A stretch of DNA of 64,000 bases, from assembly GCF_902706285.1 (NCBI RefSeq), contig NZ_CACSKD010000015.1:1-64000 (forward strand), in the 5' to 3' direction. Shown here piece after piece: positions 41,156-50,100 of this stretch. A program made the translations under genes and the position numbers. How positions within the stretch are numbered: position 1 is the first letter of the stretch; the number at the start of each line of letters is the position of its first letter. The notes under the pieces are model-generated. The model searched no databases. It was given only the letters and a program-made list of their open reading frames with translations, and was not told where the DNA came from. Origin of the DNA: Rhizobium sp. 18055 (GTDB taxonomy: Bacteria; Pseudomonadota; Alphaproteobacteria; Rhizobiales; Rhizobiaceae).

Positions 41156-41400
41156 CAGTTGGTCTCCCACATATCATCGAAAGCCTTACGCGGGAGGGGT
41201 TTGCGCATGTCGGCGTTGATCTTGACGCCATGCTTCTCGCGAAGCCGTGCTGCTGTTTCAATGGCGGATTCAACCCGGCTGCGCCTTTCAATCGCTTCGC
41301 GCATGGCGATGACGATGGCATCGGTAATGCCGACGCCGGCGATTTCGGCAAATTGGCGGGTCAGCTTGTCCGCCTCAGGATTGTTGACGTTGATCGGCAT
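41155..41400 (-). CDS. vapB: VapB-type antitoxin
   Basis: The 81-residue protein (MPINVNNPEADKLTRQFAEIAGVGITDAIVIAMREAIERRSR...) has the N-terminal strand-helix-helix DNA-binding part and a C-terminal toxin-binding tail (ADMRKPLPRKAFDDMW) of the VapB/PSK family. GGAGGG lies right before the ATG at 41400. The perfect palindrome AGATAATTATCT at 41415-41426 is the likely operator for autorepression. Confidence 0.85.
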   Translation of the reverse strand: MPINVNNPEADKLTRQFAEIAGVGITDAIVIAMREAIERRSRVESAIETAARLREKHGVKINADMRKPLPRKAFDDMWETN

Positions 41401-41414
41401 GGCGCCCTCCATGT

Positions 41415-41426
41415 AGATAATTATCT
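41415..41426. promoter_or_regulatory. VapB operator candidate
   Basis: AGATAATTATCT is a perfect 12-base palindrome ending 15 bases before the vapB start. A related half-site, GTAGAT, lies at about 41435. It probably overlaps the -10 region. Confidence 0.55.
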
Positions 41427-41508
41427 CGTTTAATGTAGATGATCGCGGCTTCTTTTCCAAGGGTGCTCGATCAGTGTATTTGGCGGGGCCGAAGCCCCGC
41501 CCTGCGGC

Positions 41509-42096
41509 TCAACCGAGAGCCGCCAGTTGCGCCTCGGCAGCCTTGCGATCGAGCGACTGACCGGGATTTTCGACCGGGCGGTCGAAGGGCTTCCAGGGCT
41601 CACCGACCACATGCTCGTAGGCGGTAACGGCACCCTCCGCGGCCATCCGGAGCGCATGCGACTGGATCCCCATGTCGGCCGCAAACTCACGCTTGCGCTG
41701 GGCGGCGCTATCGTATCCGACGGGACCGTCGAGGTCCTCGTCGCGGGCGTCGTTGGCCGCCTTCGCGGTCGCGTCGCGGGCCTCGGAGACGGCGCGGGAG
41801 TAAAATTGACCGGCGCCATGCGCGGACCCGACATAGGCCCCGACGATGCGCTGCAGGTGGATCTGCATCGCCCGTTCGCCAAGACCTTCAGAGAGGCTGT
41901 CGGCGGTCTCGACGATCAGGCGCTCGTGCAGGTCGCGGATGCCGTCGCCGTCGACCACCGCAGTGCCGAAGCTTTCGGCGATCGCCAATGCCTGGACGGC
42001 GTCCGGGCAGGTGAGCCGGACCATTTCGAGTGTGGCGCCCTTGCGGAGCGGGACGACGCGGGCGGACTGGCGGGACTGGGTTGCGGACTTTGCCAT
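41509..42096 (-). CDS. Conserved plasmid protein of unknown function
   Basis: The 195-residue protein begins MAKSATQSRQSARVVPLRKG at the ATG at 42096 (AAAGGAAG upstream) and is mostly helical, Ala- and acid-rich (DLHERLIVETADSLSEGLGERAMQIHLQRIVGAYVGSA, MGIQSHALRMAAEGAVTAYEHVVGE). I recognise it only as typical of rhizobial plasmid backbones. A small leader hairpin is at 42131-42144. The 42145-42557 region has GC-rich repeats but no gene. Confidence 0.6.
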   Translation of the reverse strand: MAKSATQSRQSARVVPLRKGATLEMVRLTCPDAVQALAIAESFGTAVVDGDGIRDLHERLIVETADSLSEGLGERAMQIHLQRIVGAYVGSAHGAGQFYSRAVSEARDATAKAANDARDEDLDGPVGYDSAAQRKREFAADMGIQSHALRMAAEGAVTAYEHVVGEPWKPFDRPVENPGQSLDRKAAEAQLAALG

Positions 42097-42130
42097 CGGT
42101 TCTTCCTTTCGAGGTTGCTGCGAAGCGGTT

Positions 42131-42144
42131 CCGGCCCTTGCCGG
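42131..42144 (-). promoter_or_regulatory. Leader hairpin of the 41509-42096 gene
   Basis: CCGGC and GCCGG enclose CCTT. The hairpin is 34 bases upstream of the start codon. Confidence 0.45.
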
Positions 42145-42557
42145 TCTGTCCTTCGGTGCGGTCAGACAGAACCGGCGGAAGACGGGCGTTTCAGGGTCCG
42201 GCGCCACTGAGCGAGCGAAGCGGGTTTGCGGACAAGCGGGGCAGAGCCCTGCGAGGGACGCGGAGCCGCTTTGCGAAGGGAGGCGGGGCCGGCCGCCACG
42301 CGGCGCGATAGCGGCCTTGAAACGAACGGCCGACGGTTCAGACCGCAGCAAAACCGAAGGGCAGGCCGGCAAGGGTTCGGGAACTCACCAAAACCGCTGA
42401 AAGAATCCGATGCCAAGCAAGCGACACCAACATCTGATGCGACCCTGACGTTTGCTTTGCCGCCACTTCCACGATAGAGGCGCACACGCGTCCAGCCGCC
42501 GATGCAGACAGCATGACGGTAACCATGGACGGTGCGAAACATCACGGCGGGGCAGGG

Positions 42558-42860
42558 ATGAGCAATCCGAACGACGACTATATCTACGACGAAGCGACCG
42601 GTGAATGGCGGCCGGCTTCCGAGATTGCCGCGCAGACTGCGGCGGGTTTCGAGGTCCGCGACGCCTCGGGCAATCTTCTCGCCGATGGCGACTCCGTGGT
42701 CCTGATCAAGGACCTGAAGGTGAAGGGCGCCGGCCAGACGCTCAAGCAGGGCACGGTGATCCGGTCGATCCGCCTCACCGACAATGCGGAAGAAATCGAT
42801 TGCCGCCATGAGTCCATCAGGGGACTGGTCCTGCGCACAGAATTCGTGCGTAAGCGCTGA
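42558..42860 (+). CDS. PhnA/YjdM-like domain protein
   Basis: The 100-residue protein has the C-terminal PhnA domain (VRDASGNLLADGDSVVLIKDLKVKGAGQTLKQGTVIRSIRLTDNAEEIDCRHESIRGLVLRTEFVRK), but not the N-terminal zinc ribbon found in full PhnA. The domain is a small SH3-like barrel. Despite the name, PhnA/YjdM proteins are not established as phosphonate enzymes. It is the only plus-strand gene in a minus-strand block. GGGGCAGGG precedes the ATG at 42558. Confidence 0.78.
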   Translation: MSNPNDDYIYDEATGEWRPASEIAAQTAAGFEVRDASGNLLADGDSVVLIKDLKVKGAGQTLKQGTVIRSIRLTDNAEEIDCRHESIRGLVLRTEFVRKR

Positions 42861-42867
42861 TCGCGCT

Positions 42868-43308
42868 TTAGAGGTCCGGCGCCTCTAGATCGGGATCGAC
42901 CAGGTCACCGGGCTTTGGCAATCGGTAGGCGACAAGCCATGACGGCCCATGCGAATTGCGCAGACCGCGCAGGATCCCACCGTCGTCATAGGGCGCGGCG
43001 CCCATCCACACAATGTTGAGGATGCTTTTCCACCGGCGGCCGTGCTTGGCCGCATAGGCTTGCAGCGCCCGGTGCTGCTCGACGGTCAGGGGCGGCAGTC
43101 GTTCGCGTTTTGACTGCGCGGCACCGGGTGTCGAGTCTGTGTCCCCGGTGGCGTTTTCCTTCTCGGCAACAAGCCGCAGCAGCTCCGCGACACCGGCCCT
43201 CAGCCGATGCTCGCCCTTCAAATGACGGAACCGCGTCCAGAATGCGGTTCGCTCTTCGGTCGATGTGGCGATACCTGCCTTGCGTTCGAGGTCTCCGATC
43301 GTTGTCAT
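42868..43308 (-). CDS. Conserved plasmid protein of unknown function
   Basis: The 146-residue protein has an N-terminal helical part (IGDLERKAGIATSTEERTAFWTRFRHLKGEHRLRAGVAELLRLVAEK) and a C-terminal part with LTVEQHRALQAYAAKHGRRWKSILNIVWMGAAPYDDGGILRGLRNSHGPSWL. The latter is a pattern seen in rhizobial plasmid proteins of unknown role. It overlaps the upstream gene (43305) by four bases, so it is in an operon. Confidence 0.65.
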   Translation of the reverse strand: MTTIGDLERKAGIATSTEERTAFWTRFRHLKGEHRLRAGVAELLRLVAEKENATGDTDSTPGAAQSKRERLPPLTVEQHRALQAYAAKHGRRWKSILNIVWMGAAPYDDGGILRGLRNSHGPSWLVAYRLPKPGDLVDPDLEAPDL

Positions 43309-43694
43309 CGCCGCAGATCCTCCGTGATCAGCGGCTGGGGAAGGGACAAGTATGCGTCGGGATCGGAGTTCGATCCCGGAATCCGTATCTCCAGGCGCGC
43401 CCGAACTGCGGCGATGGCGGCATCCTGTCGCGCGAGCTTGCGGGAGAGCGCATCGATCTCGGGCTGGCGCTCGGCCGTGAGTGCCGAAAGGTTGGCGCGG
43501 TAGCGTTCGAGGAACGCACCGGGATCGGCAGCCTTGCCCCGTCGATACCCCTGCTGGCGTCGGCCGAGTCGCGGGATCAGCGCGGTCATGCGGCGGGTGA
43601 TCTGCCGATCGATCAGGTCAATCTGATGCTGGGTCTGCCGGCGCGCCTCTTCCATGTGCGACAACAATGCGCTGTGATTTGCCTGGATTGCCAT
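43305..43694 (-). CDS. Coiled-coil plasmid protein of unknown function
   Basis: The 129-residue protein is basic and largely helical (EEARRQTQHQIDLIDRQITRRMTALI, LSRKLARQDAAIAAVRARLEIRI). The ATG at 43694 overlaps the upstream stop, which decides against an in-frame start at 43715. Not recognised; it probably works with its coupled neighbours. Confidence 0.65.
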   Translation of the reverse strand: MAIQANHSALLSHMEEARRQTQHQIDLIDRQITRRMTALIPRLGRRQQGYRRGKAADPGAFLERYRANLSALTAERQPEIDALSRKLARQDAAIAAVRARLEIRIPGSNSDPDAYLSLPQPLITEDLRR

Positions 43695-44575
43695 CACGCA
43701 GCCCTCCCGCGCCAACTGGCAAAGCTCGACGGGCCGTCATGGGCGGAATGGCGCGCCTCATCGATGACGAAACCGAACCGGCCGACCTTGTAGCCGTCGC
43801 TCGGGACGAGGTAACGACGCTCTTCCGCCCCGCCATCACGCGTGCCGCCGATCGTTGCGATCACCTCGGTCATGCCGGGGTGATAATCGGAACGCAGCGC
43901 CGAAATGACGATCCAGTCGCCGGCATGCACCGCGTGAAACGCCCGGCGGTCCTTTTCGATGGACTGACCGGGAGCAAGTTCCCGGCCGTGAACCGCCTCC
44001 CAGGCATCGGGCCAGGAATCGCGGATCGTCCGGTCAGCGGTCCTGTGCTCGTAGCCGGTGAACAGCGTCGGGAAGGTGAGCGCGACGATCGCCCATGCGG
44101 CATCCTCTTCGTACCAACCGCCATCGGCGCGGAGCAGCTGATGAACTTTTGCGTTCCGTTCAACCGACAGCTTGAAGCCGCCGTGCCCGGCCGTGGTGTG
44201 GGAAACCACGCCGTCGGCATAGATCGTGGCGCCCTGCGACGGTCCCCACGGGGTGCTGCAATGCATGCGAACACTGTGGCGCCCGAGCGCGCGGAGTTCA
44301 CGGCTGTGTTCCGCCTGTTCGAGCATCCGCGCGCGAAAGGCATCTTCATCCGCCACAGCGCCATGGTGCGAATAGAAGTCCTCGCGCTTGAGACCGATGA
44401 GTGGCCGCGAGACGCGCCAGGCGCTGGCGAGGAAATACTCGTTGTGGCGACCAGGCACCATGGCGAAGACGAGATCGCCGACGCGGGCGACAGGCAATCC
44501 GTCGGCACTGCGACCAAATTCCACCTCCGATTCGGAGGTGGAAACGTCGGAGGGGGAGAGAACCGGGGTGCTCAT
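43694..44575 (-). CDS. Conserved plasmid protein (DUF7007-like)
   Basis: The 293-residue protein contains VGDLVFAMVPGRHNEYFLASAWRVSRPLIGL, a middle with GGFKLSVERNAKVHQLLRADGGWYEEDAAWAIVALTFPTLF and a C-terminal part rich in Asp, Trp and Gly. I associate it with the DUF7007 group on rhizobial plasmids, from memory and with low certainty. It overlaps the genes on both sides by four bases, so it belongs to a tight operon. Confidence 0.6.
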   Translation of the reverse strand: MSTPVLSPSDVSTSESEVEFGRSADGLPVARVGDLVFAMVPGRHNEYFLASAWRVSRPLIGLKREDFYSHHGAVADEDAFRARMLEQAEHSRELRALGRHSVRMHCSTPWGPSQGATIYADGVVSHTTAGHGGFKLSVERNAKVHQLLRADGGWYEEDAAWAIVALTFPTLFTGYEHRTADRTIRDSWPDAWEAVHGRELAPGQSIEKDRRAFHAVHAGDWIVISALRSDYHPGMTEVIATIGGTRDGGAEERRYLVPSDGYKVGRFGFVIDEARHSAHDGPSSFASWRGRAA

Positions 44576-45048
44576 GGCGCGGCCCTCCCTTCGACATGGT
44601 CCGCCGCGACTTCGTCAGCGGTTACCTCGTCAAGCACGGCATGGGGATAACCATGCCGGGTCAGCCATGCCTCGGCCGCCTGTCGATCAGCAGCGAGATG
44701 CACGAGTTCGGCGTGCTCGCCGGCGCGATCGAAGATCCGGACGGAACCGGGTTTCGGGCGCTCAATCACCGTGAACGTCAGGTCGCTGTCGATCGAGAAC
44801 GTCCGATGGACACGGATCGTGATCACGCCATTGGCGCCGAAATCGCCTTCATGCAGAGTGAAGTAAGCGGGCGCGTCGTAGCTGCCGCGGGTTCTAGCAT
44901 CCTCTTTGCGGATCAGCCGGCCCTGGCTGTTGCGGGTCTTCCATGACGCGAGCTTCTTGCGAAAACGCTCTGGCGGACGTGGCGTGGCATCCGACCATGC
45001 CACCGTGGCACCGATCGGGACGAGGTCGAAGATCAGAGATGCGGACAT
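44572..45048 (-). CDS. Conserved plasmid protein of unknown function
   Basis: The 158-residue protein contains FRKKLASWKTRNSQGRLIRKE, then a beta-rich part (YFTLHEGDFGANGVITIRVHRTFSIDSDLTFTVIERPKPGSVRIFDRAGEHAELVHLAADRQAAEAWLTRHGY). GGAGGAC precedes the ATG. It starts the four-gene overlapping set that runs to 42868. A 13-base-pair hairpin lies before it at 45083-45114. Confidence 0.6.
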   Translation of the reverse strand: MSASLIFDLVPIGATVAWSDATPRPPERFRKKLASWKTRNSQGRLIRKEDARTRGSYDAPAYFTLHEGDFGANGVITIRVHRTFSIDSDLTFTVIERPKPGSVRIFDRAGEHAELVHLAADRQAAEAWLTRHGYPHAVLDEVTADEVAADHVEGRAAP

Positions 45049-45082
45049 TGCATGTCCTCCTGGTTTGGGTTGCTGGAAACAG

Positions 45083-45114
45083 GACCGCCGCCGGGTGGTG
45101 GCCCGGCGGCGGTC
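45083..45114 (-). terminator. Long perfect GC hairpin between ParB-like gene and next gene
   Basis: GACCGCCGCCGGG (45083-45095) and CCCGGCGGCGGTC (45102-45114) pair over 13 bases with a six-base loop. On the minus strand it is followed by CTGTTTCC, a weak T-tract, so partial termination or mRNA processing between the two genes is likely. Confidence 0.6.
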
Positions 45115-45141
45115 GTTCGATCGGAAGAAAAGGGAAGGCGG

Positions 45142-46881
45142 CTATTCCGCCGCGATCCCGAATGCCGTGTCCTCACCTTCGGAATTCTCGGTCGCTTCGG
45201 CGTCAGCGAGCTCCGTTGGATCAGCTGCGCCGCTGTCCTCGGTCGGGCCCAGGTAATGCGGATCGGCTTCGACGCTCTCCGCCGCGTCGGCATCGTCGCC
45301 CTCGATAACTTCGCCGCGCTTGATCCAATCGGCGAGTTCCGTGTCGACCGGTGCAAACAGGGCGGACGGATGCACAAAGCGTTCTTGCCTGAACTGCTCG
45401 ACCAGCGCTGCGCGGGTTTCCCGGACCTTCGGGCGCGGAACAATCGACGTGCCCTCGCACGAAGCCTCCAGCGCCGTGCGCGACAGGCACGCGAGGAAGT
45501 CTTCCGTTCCCATATTCGGCAGGAACGTGTCCGCCCCGATGGCGCTGCCGGCGATGCGGGAGACAATACCGCTGTTGGACATGTTGCGCCTGCACGAGAA
45601 CACCTCGATCAGGACCGAGCGCGCGGCCACCCGCAGGCTGTCCATGTCGGCCGCAAGCCGGCCGTCCTGATCGAAGAGATGGACGGCGTGCCGCGTCAGC
45701 CGTTTGCTGCCCAGGATAGAGCCGGCCGTTCCGGAATCGACGCGCACATTGAGGCCGGCAAAGCCGATCACAAGCAACGCCATCAGCATGTCGTCCTCGA
45801 TCGGCGCGCGGCCGAGCGCTTCGTGAAGCGCGTCGGTGCGGAAATCACCGATCATGTCCTGGCCCTTCTGGGTGACGTCGGCGCGCGGCTTGGCGATAAT
45901 GCCGTCATCGCTTCCGTTGTCGACGTCGTCTGCCGCGCTACTCTTCGTTTTCTTGGCCTCCGGCAAGCGGAAATGGGCGGTCTGCACCTTGCCCTCGCGG
46001 TCGAGATAGAGCGCCGTGCTATCGCCCTTGCCCGGCTTGCCGTAAACGCGTTCGGCCTTTTTCGGCAATTCCGGCTGTCCCCAGTTGTTGACCTCGACGA
46101 TCGCGCCCTTCTTGGGAAGATTGCTCGTCATCCACTCCTGCTGGGCGCCGAGATAGGCCTCGACATTGGTGGTGTAGCGCGAGTCCTCGTCGGCCGGGGC
46201 GAAGAGATCCTCCACCCATTCGATGCCATAGGCCTGCGCCAGGTCGTCGCCGAAGCTCGCGTCCTTGGCATACATCCGCTTCTTGGTCAGCGCGTTGGCG
46301 ACCGACCACCACGAGGCGGTATCGCCCTTCTTCGGCTTGTGCGCCTTCCAGACTTCCTTCTGCTCGTCGAGCGAGGCTGCCGCGATGGTCCTGAGCTGCG
46401 GCTCGGAGGGCATGTCGCCCTTGGCCATGTGGTCAAGCATCGCCGGCAGCACGTTGGCGAGCAATCGGAGCTTGCGGATCTGGCGCACAGGCAGCGTCAG
46501 TGCCACCGCGATCGCTTCCTCGGTCCAGCCGAGGGCGACCAGACGCTCGATGCCGCGCCATTGGTCGATCGGGTTGAGCGGCTCACGGGCGATGTTTTCG
46601 ACCATCGAGCGCATGGCGCCATTGTCATCGGCTGCGTCGACCACGAGAACGTCGATTTCCTCGAGCCCGGCGGCGACTGCCAAACGCCTGCGGCGATGAC
46701 CGGCCTCGATGATGTAGCCGTTGCCGCCATCCGGCTCGGCGAAGACGACCGGCGGCTGGATGATACCGACGGCTTTGATGGTTGCCAGAAGCAGGGCGTC
46801 ACCCTGCGGTGAGGATTTGGTCTGGCGCGTATTGTCGGGATTGTCCTTCAGCGCGCGCGGGTCGATTTTCATGTGTCGCAT
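45142..46881 (-). CDS. Large ParB/Spo0J-family nuclease-like protein
   Basis: The 579-residue protein has a ParB N-terminal domain (NPDNTRQTKSSPQGDALLLATIKAVGIIQPPVVF, then YIIEAGHRRRRLAVAAG with the GHRR motif, and MVENIAREPLNPIDQW), an HTH-like segment (WTEEAIAVALTLPVRQIRKL), and a long C-terminal region not found in partition ParBs. RepB already does partition here, so this is a transfer- or establishment-related ParB relative, as on many rhizobial plasmids. A hairpin (46904-46925) lies 22 bases before the ATG. Confidence 0.85.
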   Translation of the reverse strand: MRHMKIDPRALKDNPDNTRQTKSSPQGDALLLATIKAVGIIQPPVVFAEPDGGNGYIIEAGHRRRRLAVAAGLEEIDVLVVDAADDNGAMRSMVENIAREPLNPIDQWRGIERLVALGWTEEAIAVALTLPVRQIRKLRLLANVLPAMLDHMAKGDMPSEPQLRTIAAASLDEQKEVWKAHKPKKGDTASWWSVANALTKKRMYAKDASFGDDLAQAYGIEWVEDLFAPADEDSRYTTNVEAYLGAQQEWMTSNLPKKGAIVEVNNWGQPELPKKAERVYGKPGKGDSTALYLDREGKVQTAHFRLPEAKKTKSSAADDVDNGSDDGIIAKPRADVTQKGQDMIGDFRTDALHEALGRAPIEDDMLMALLVIGFAGLNVRVDSGTAGSILGSKRLTRHAVHLFDQDGRLAADMDSLRVAARSVLIEVFSCRRNMSNSGIVSRIAGSAIGADTFLPNMGTEDFLACLSRTALEASCEGTSIVPRPKVRETRAALVEQFRQERFVHPSALFAPVDTELADWIKRGEVIEGDDADAAESVEADPHYLGPTEDSGAADPTELADAEATENSEGEDTAFGIAAE

Positions 46882-46903
46882 GGAATGAACCTTTCCAGGT
46901 TAT

Positions 46904-46925
46904 GGACACGGCCCTTCGCCGGTCC
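46904..46925 (-). promoter_or_regulatory. Leader hairpin of the ParB-like gene
   Basis: GGAC-CGGC and GCCG-T-GTCC on the minus strand form an eight-pair stem with one bulged base and a GAAGG loop. The 46926-47178 gap also carries a GGACAAGCGGGGC block seen again near 42231; no gene is seen in it. Confidence 0.5.
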
Positions 46926-47178
46926 TTCTCGTGTCTTCACTTTTCCCGAAGACACTTCCCGGACCGCAGGGCGGGCAGCCCGGCGCAATCGCGGCCGAGC
47001 ATCCCTGCTGCGAAGGACAAGCGGGGCTGACAGCCCTGCGAAGGACGAGTGGCCGGGATCGCGCAGGCGGCGATTGAGCGATAGCGGCGACGGGAGGACC
47101 GGTCTGCGACCGGTTTCCTCCTTCTTTTCATTTCCCTTTTTTCTCTTAGAATCGGACAGCCGATCCGGACCATATTTG

Positions 47179-50100
47179 TCAGACTGCCTTACTCTCTCGG
47201 ACCTCTTCGGCCAAGGCGACCTCAACGTCCTTAAGCTTCCCACGCTTTTCAGCCAATTCCTCAGCGAATGCGAAGACGGTTCCCTCACGCGAGCGGTAGG
47301 AGGCGAGCCGCCGGCGCGCTTCCTCGAGGCGATGATGATATCGCTCGCTCTCTTCCTCGAACCCGTCGAGGGCGTGCTCGAGCCGGGAGATTGCGCCAAG
47401 GGGCGTGACCGTGACGTCGAGATCGATTTCATAGTCCGCGCCGGTTCGCTGAAGGATCGTCTGGTAGCGGTAGCCGTCGCCCTTGCCGAACCTCTCACCG
47501 TCGTAGACAAGATCGAATCCGCCGATTGAAGCAAGAACCACCTCGCCCTCTTGCTGAAACTGCACAAGCGTCAGGATCTCCTTCATCAGCGTGCGGCCGG
47601 CATCCTTGCGCTCCTCATAGGTCTGATCAGTGACGGTCATAACGAATGCGTCGCCGGAGGTCGGCACAAGACGTTCTATGTCCTTGCCGATTTCGCCGAT
47701 GCGGCGCGTCGATATCTCGATATCGCGCTCGGCATCGCGGCTTTGCCGCCGGACGGCATACTGATCGTCCTCGTGCGCCGCACGCAGCCGTTCGAGGCGA
47801 GCGATATCGGCTTCGAGGCCAGCCTTAAGCATCAGACGCTCATCGCCCGATGCGATCGCTTTCGCCATGGCGAACTGGTTGGCGGCACCCTCTCCGAGAT
47901 CCTCCAACCTGCGGATGGAGGTATCGCCAGACAGTGCCGCGGCGATAAAGCGGGCCTTGCGCTCGTTGTTCTGCCACATCGAAGCGTCGAGCGAGCCCTG
48001 CGTGGCATAGGCGAAGATATCGACCTCATCGTGCTGATTGCCTTGGCGAACGATGCGACCCTCGCGCTGCTCGATCTGAGAGGGAAGCCAGGGAACGTCG
48101 AGGTGATGAAGGGCTTTGAGCCTGAGCTGCGCATTGACGCCAGTGCCCATGGACTCTGAGGAGCCGATCAGGAAGCGGACCTTGCCGGCGCGTACGTCGC
48201 CGAACAGGCGCTGCTTGGCTTCGGTCTTCTTGAAATCCTGCATGTAAGCGATTTCCGACGCCGGCACGCCCAGCCTGATCAATTCATCGCGGATCCAGCG
48301 ATAGGCCGAAAAACCGCGCGTTTTCTCGACACTGATCGTTCCGAGATCGGAAAAAATCATCTGCGCAGCACCCGGTAGCTCGAACGGCTTGCCGTCGGGC
48401 CGGGTGTAACGGCGCTCGCCGGTCTCGTTCCAAATGCGGAAGGCATTGTTCACAAGGATATTCAGCTTGTTGTCTGGCTCGTTGTCATTGTCCGGGTCCA
48501 CGAGCCGAAGATCGATCGCCGCATGGCGACCGTCGGTAATGACGGAGAGCAGGATATCGTCACCGGGCCTTGCCGGCCCCTCTCGCTTCTCGATTGCCTT
48601 GATGCGGGCGTCGAGAATCGTCTGGTAGTTCTTGAAGGCTTGTGTCGGCCTGGCCGTCAGGATCTGACGCCGGCCGGTCGAAATATCCGGCACCTTGACG
48701 TATTGCCGCAGATCTTCCGGGATGACGACATCGGCGAACGAGCGGAACATGGCGATCAACTCCGGAACGTTGACGAAGCTCGCGAACCGGCTGACCGGCT
48801 TGTATTTGCCGGACGGCTGGATTTCCAGTTCGGTTGTCGTATCACCGAAGGTCGAGGCCCAGGCGTCGAATTCGTGAAGCCCGCGCTCGTGCAGCGCCTG
48901 GTGGCCGAGCAGCCGCTGGATCGAAAACATCTCGCCAAGCGTGTTGGTGATCGGCGTGCCGGAGGCGAGCAGCAGAGCGCGACCCGGGTTCTTTGTTTCG
49001 AGGAACCGCGACTTCACATAGAGATCCCAAGCGCGCTGCGAGCCATTCGGATCGATGCCCTTCAGCGTCGACATGTTGGTGGCGAAGGAGAGCTTGCGGA
49101 ATTCCTGCGCTTCATCGACGATGATCTGGTCTACGCCGATTTCCGAGATGGTGAGCAGATCATCCTTGCGCGTCGTAAGCGACTGGAGCCGCTCCTTCAG
49201 GCCTTCCTTCAGCCGTTCGAGCCGCTTGCGGGACACGCGATCCTCGCTGTCGACCTTGGTCAGAAGTTCCTCGTAGAGCTGCAGTTCGTCCTGGATCATC
49301 TGTTGCTCGAACACCGACGGCACCGCGATGAACCGGAATGCCGAGTGGGTGATGATGATCGCGTCCCACATCGCGGTCGCCGCCCGCGACAGGAAACGGG
49401 CTCGTTTGTCTTTGGTGAAGTTGGTCTCGTCGGCCACGAGGATGCGGGCATTCGGGTAAAGCGCCAAGAACTCACGGGCGGCCTGTGCCAGGCAATGGCC
49501 GGGGACGACGAGCATGGCCTTGGCGATCAGGCCGAGACGGCGCTGTTCCATGATGGCGGCAGCCATGGTCATCGTCTTGCCGGCGCCGACGGCATGCGCA
49601 AGATAGGTCGAGCCGGAAGAGATAATCCGCCAAATGCCGCGTTTCTGGTGTCCATACAAAGTAAAGGCGCCAGAGGCGCCGGGAAGCTTGAGATGGGTGC
49701 CGTCGAACTCTCGAGGCGCGATATTGTTGAAGCGGTTGTTATAGACCCGCGCCAGCCGGTCGGTGCGATCCGGGTCGGTCCATACCCAGTTCTGGAAAGC
49801 TTGCTTGATCTTCTGCAGCTTGTCACGCGCCGCTTCTGTATCGACGACGTTGAGCACCCGGCGCTCTCCGTCGACATCCCTGAACACGTCGAAGATCTGC
49901 GGCACGCGGCTGTTGAGCGCATCGGCCAGCAGTTCGCCGGCATGCCGCCGGCTGGTGCCCCACTCCGAGGTGCCAATTGCGCTGTACCCAAGTTGTCGTG
50001 CTTCGACCGTCCAGGATCCGAGCTCCGGCATGTGGTGAATGCGGATATCAACACTCATCGTCTCGTGCACGAAGGCGACGACATCGGCGGCCGGGATCCA

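Noticed and set aside
45052..46812. A 586-codon plus-strand frame opposite the ParB-like gene
   Set aside because: It is the complementary shadow of a high-GC gene; the minus strand has a recognisable ParB domain and ribosome-binding site.
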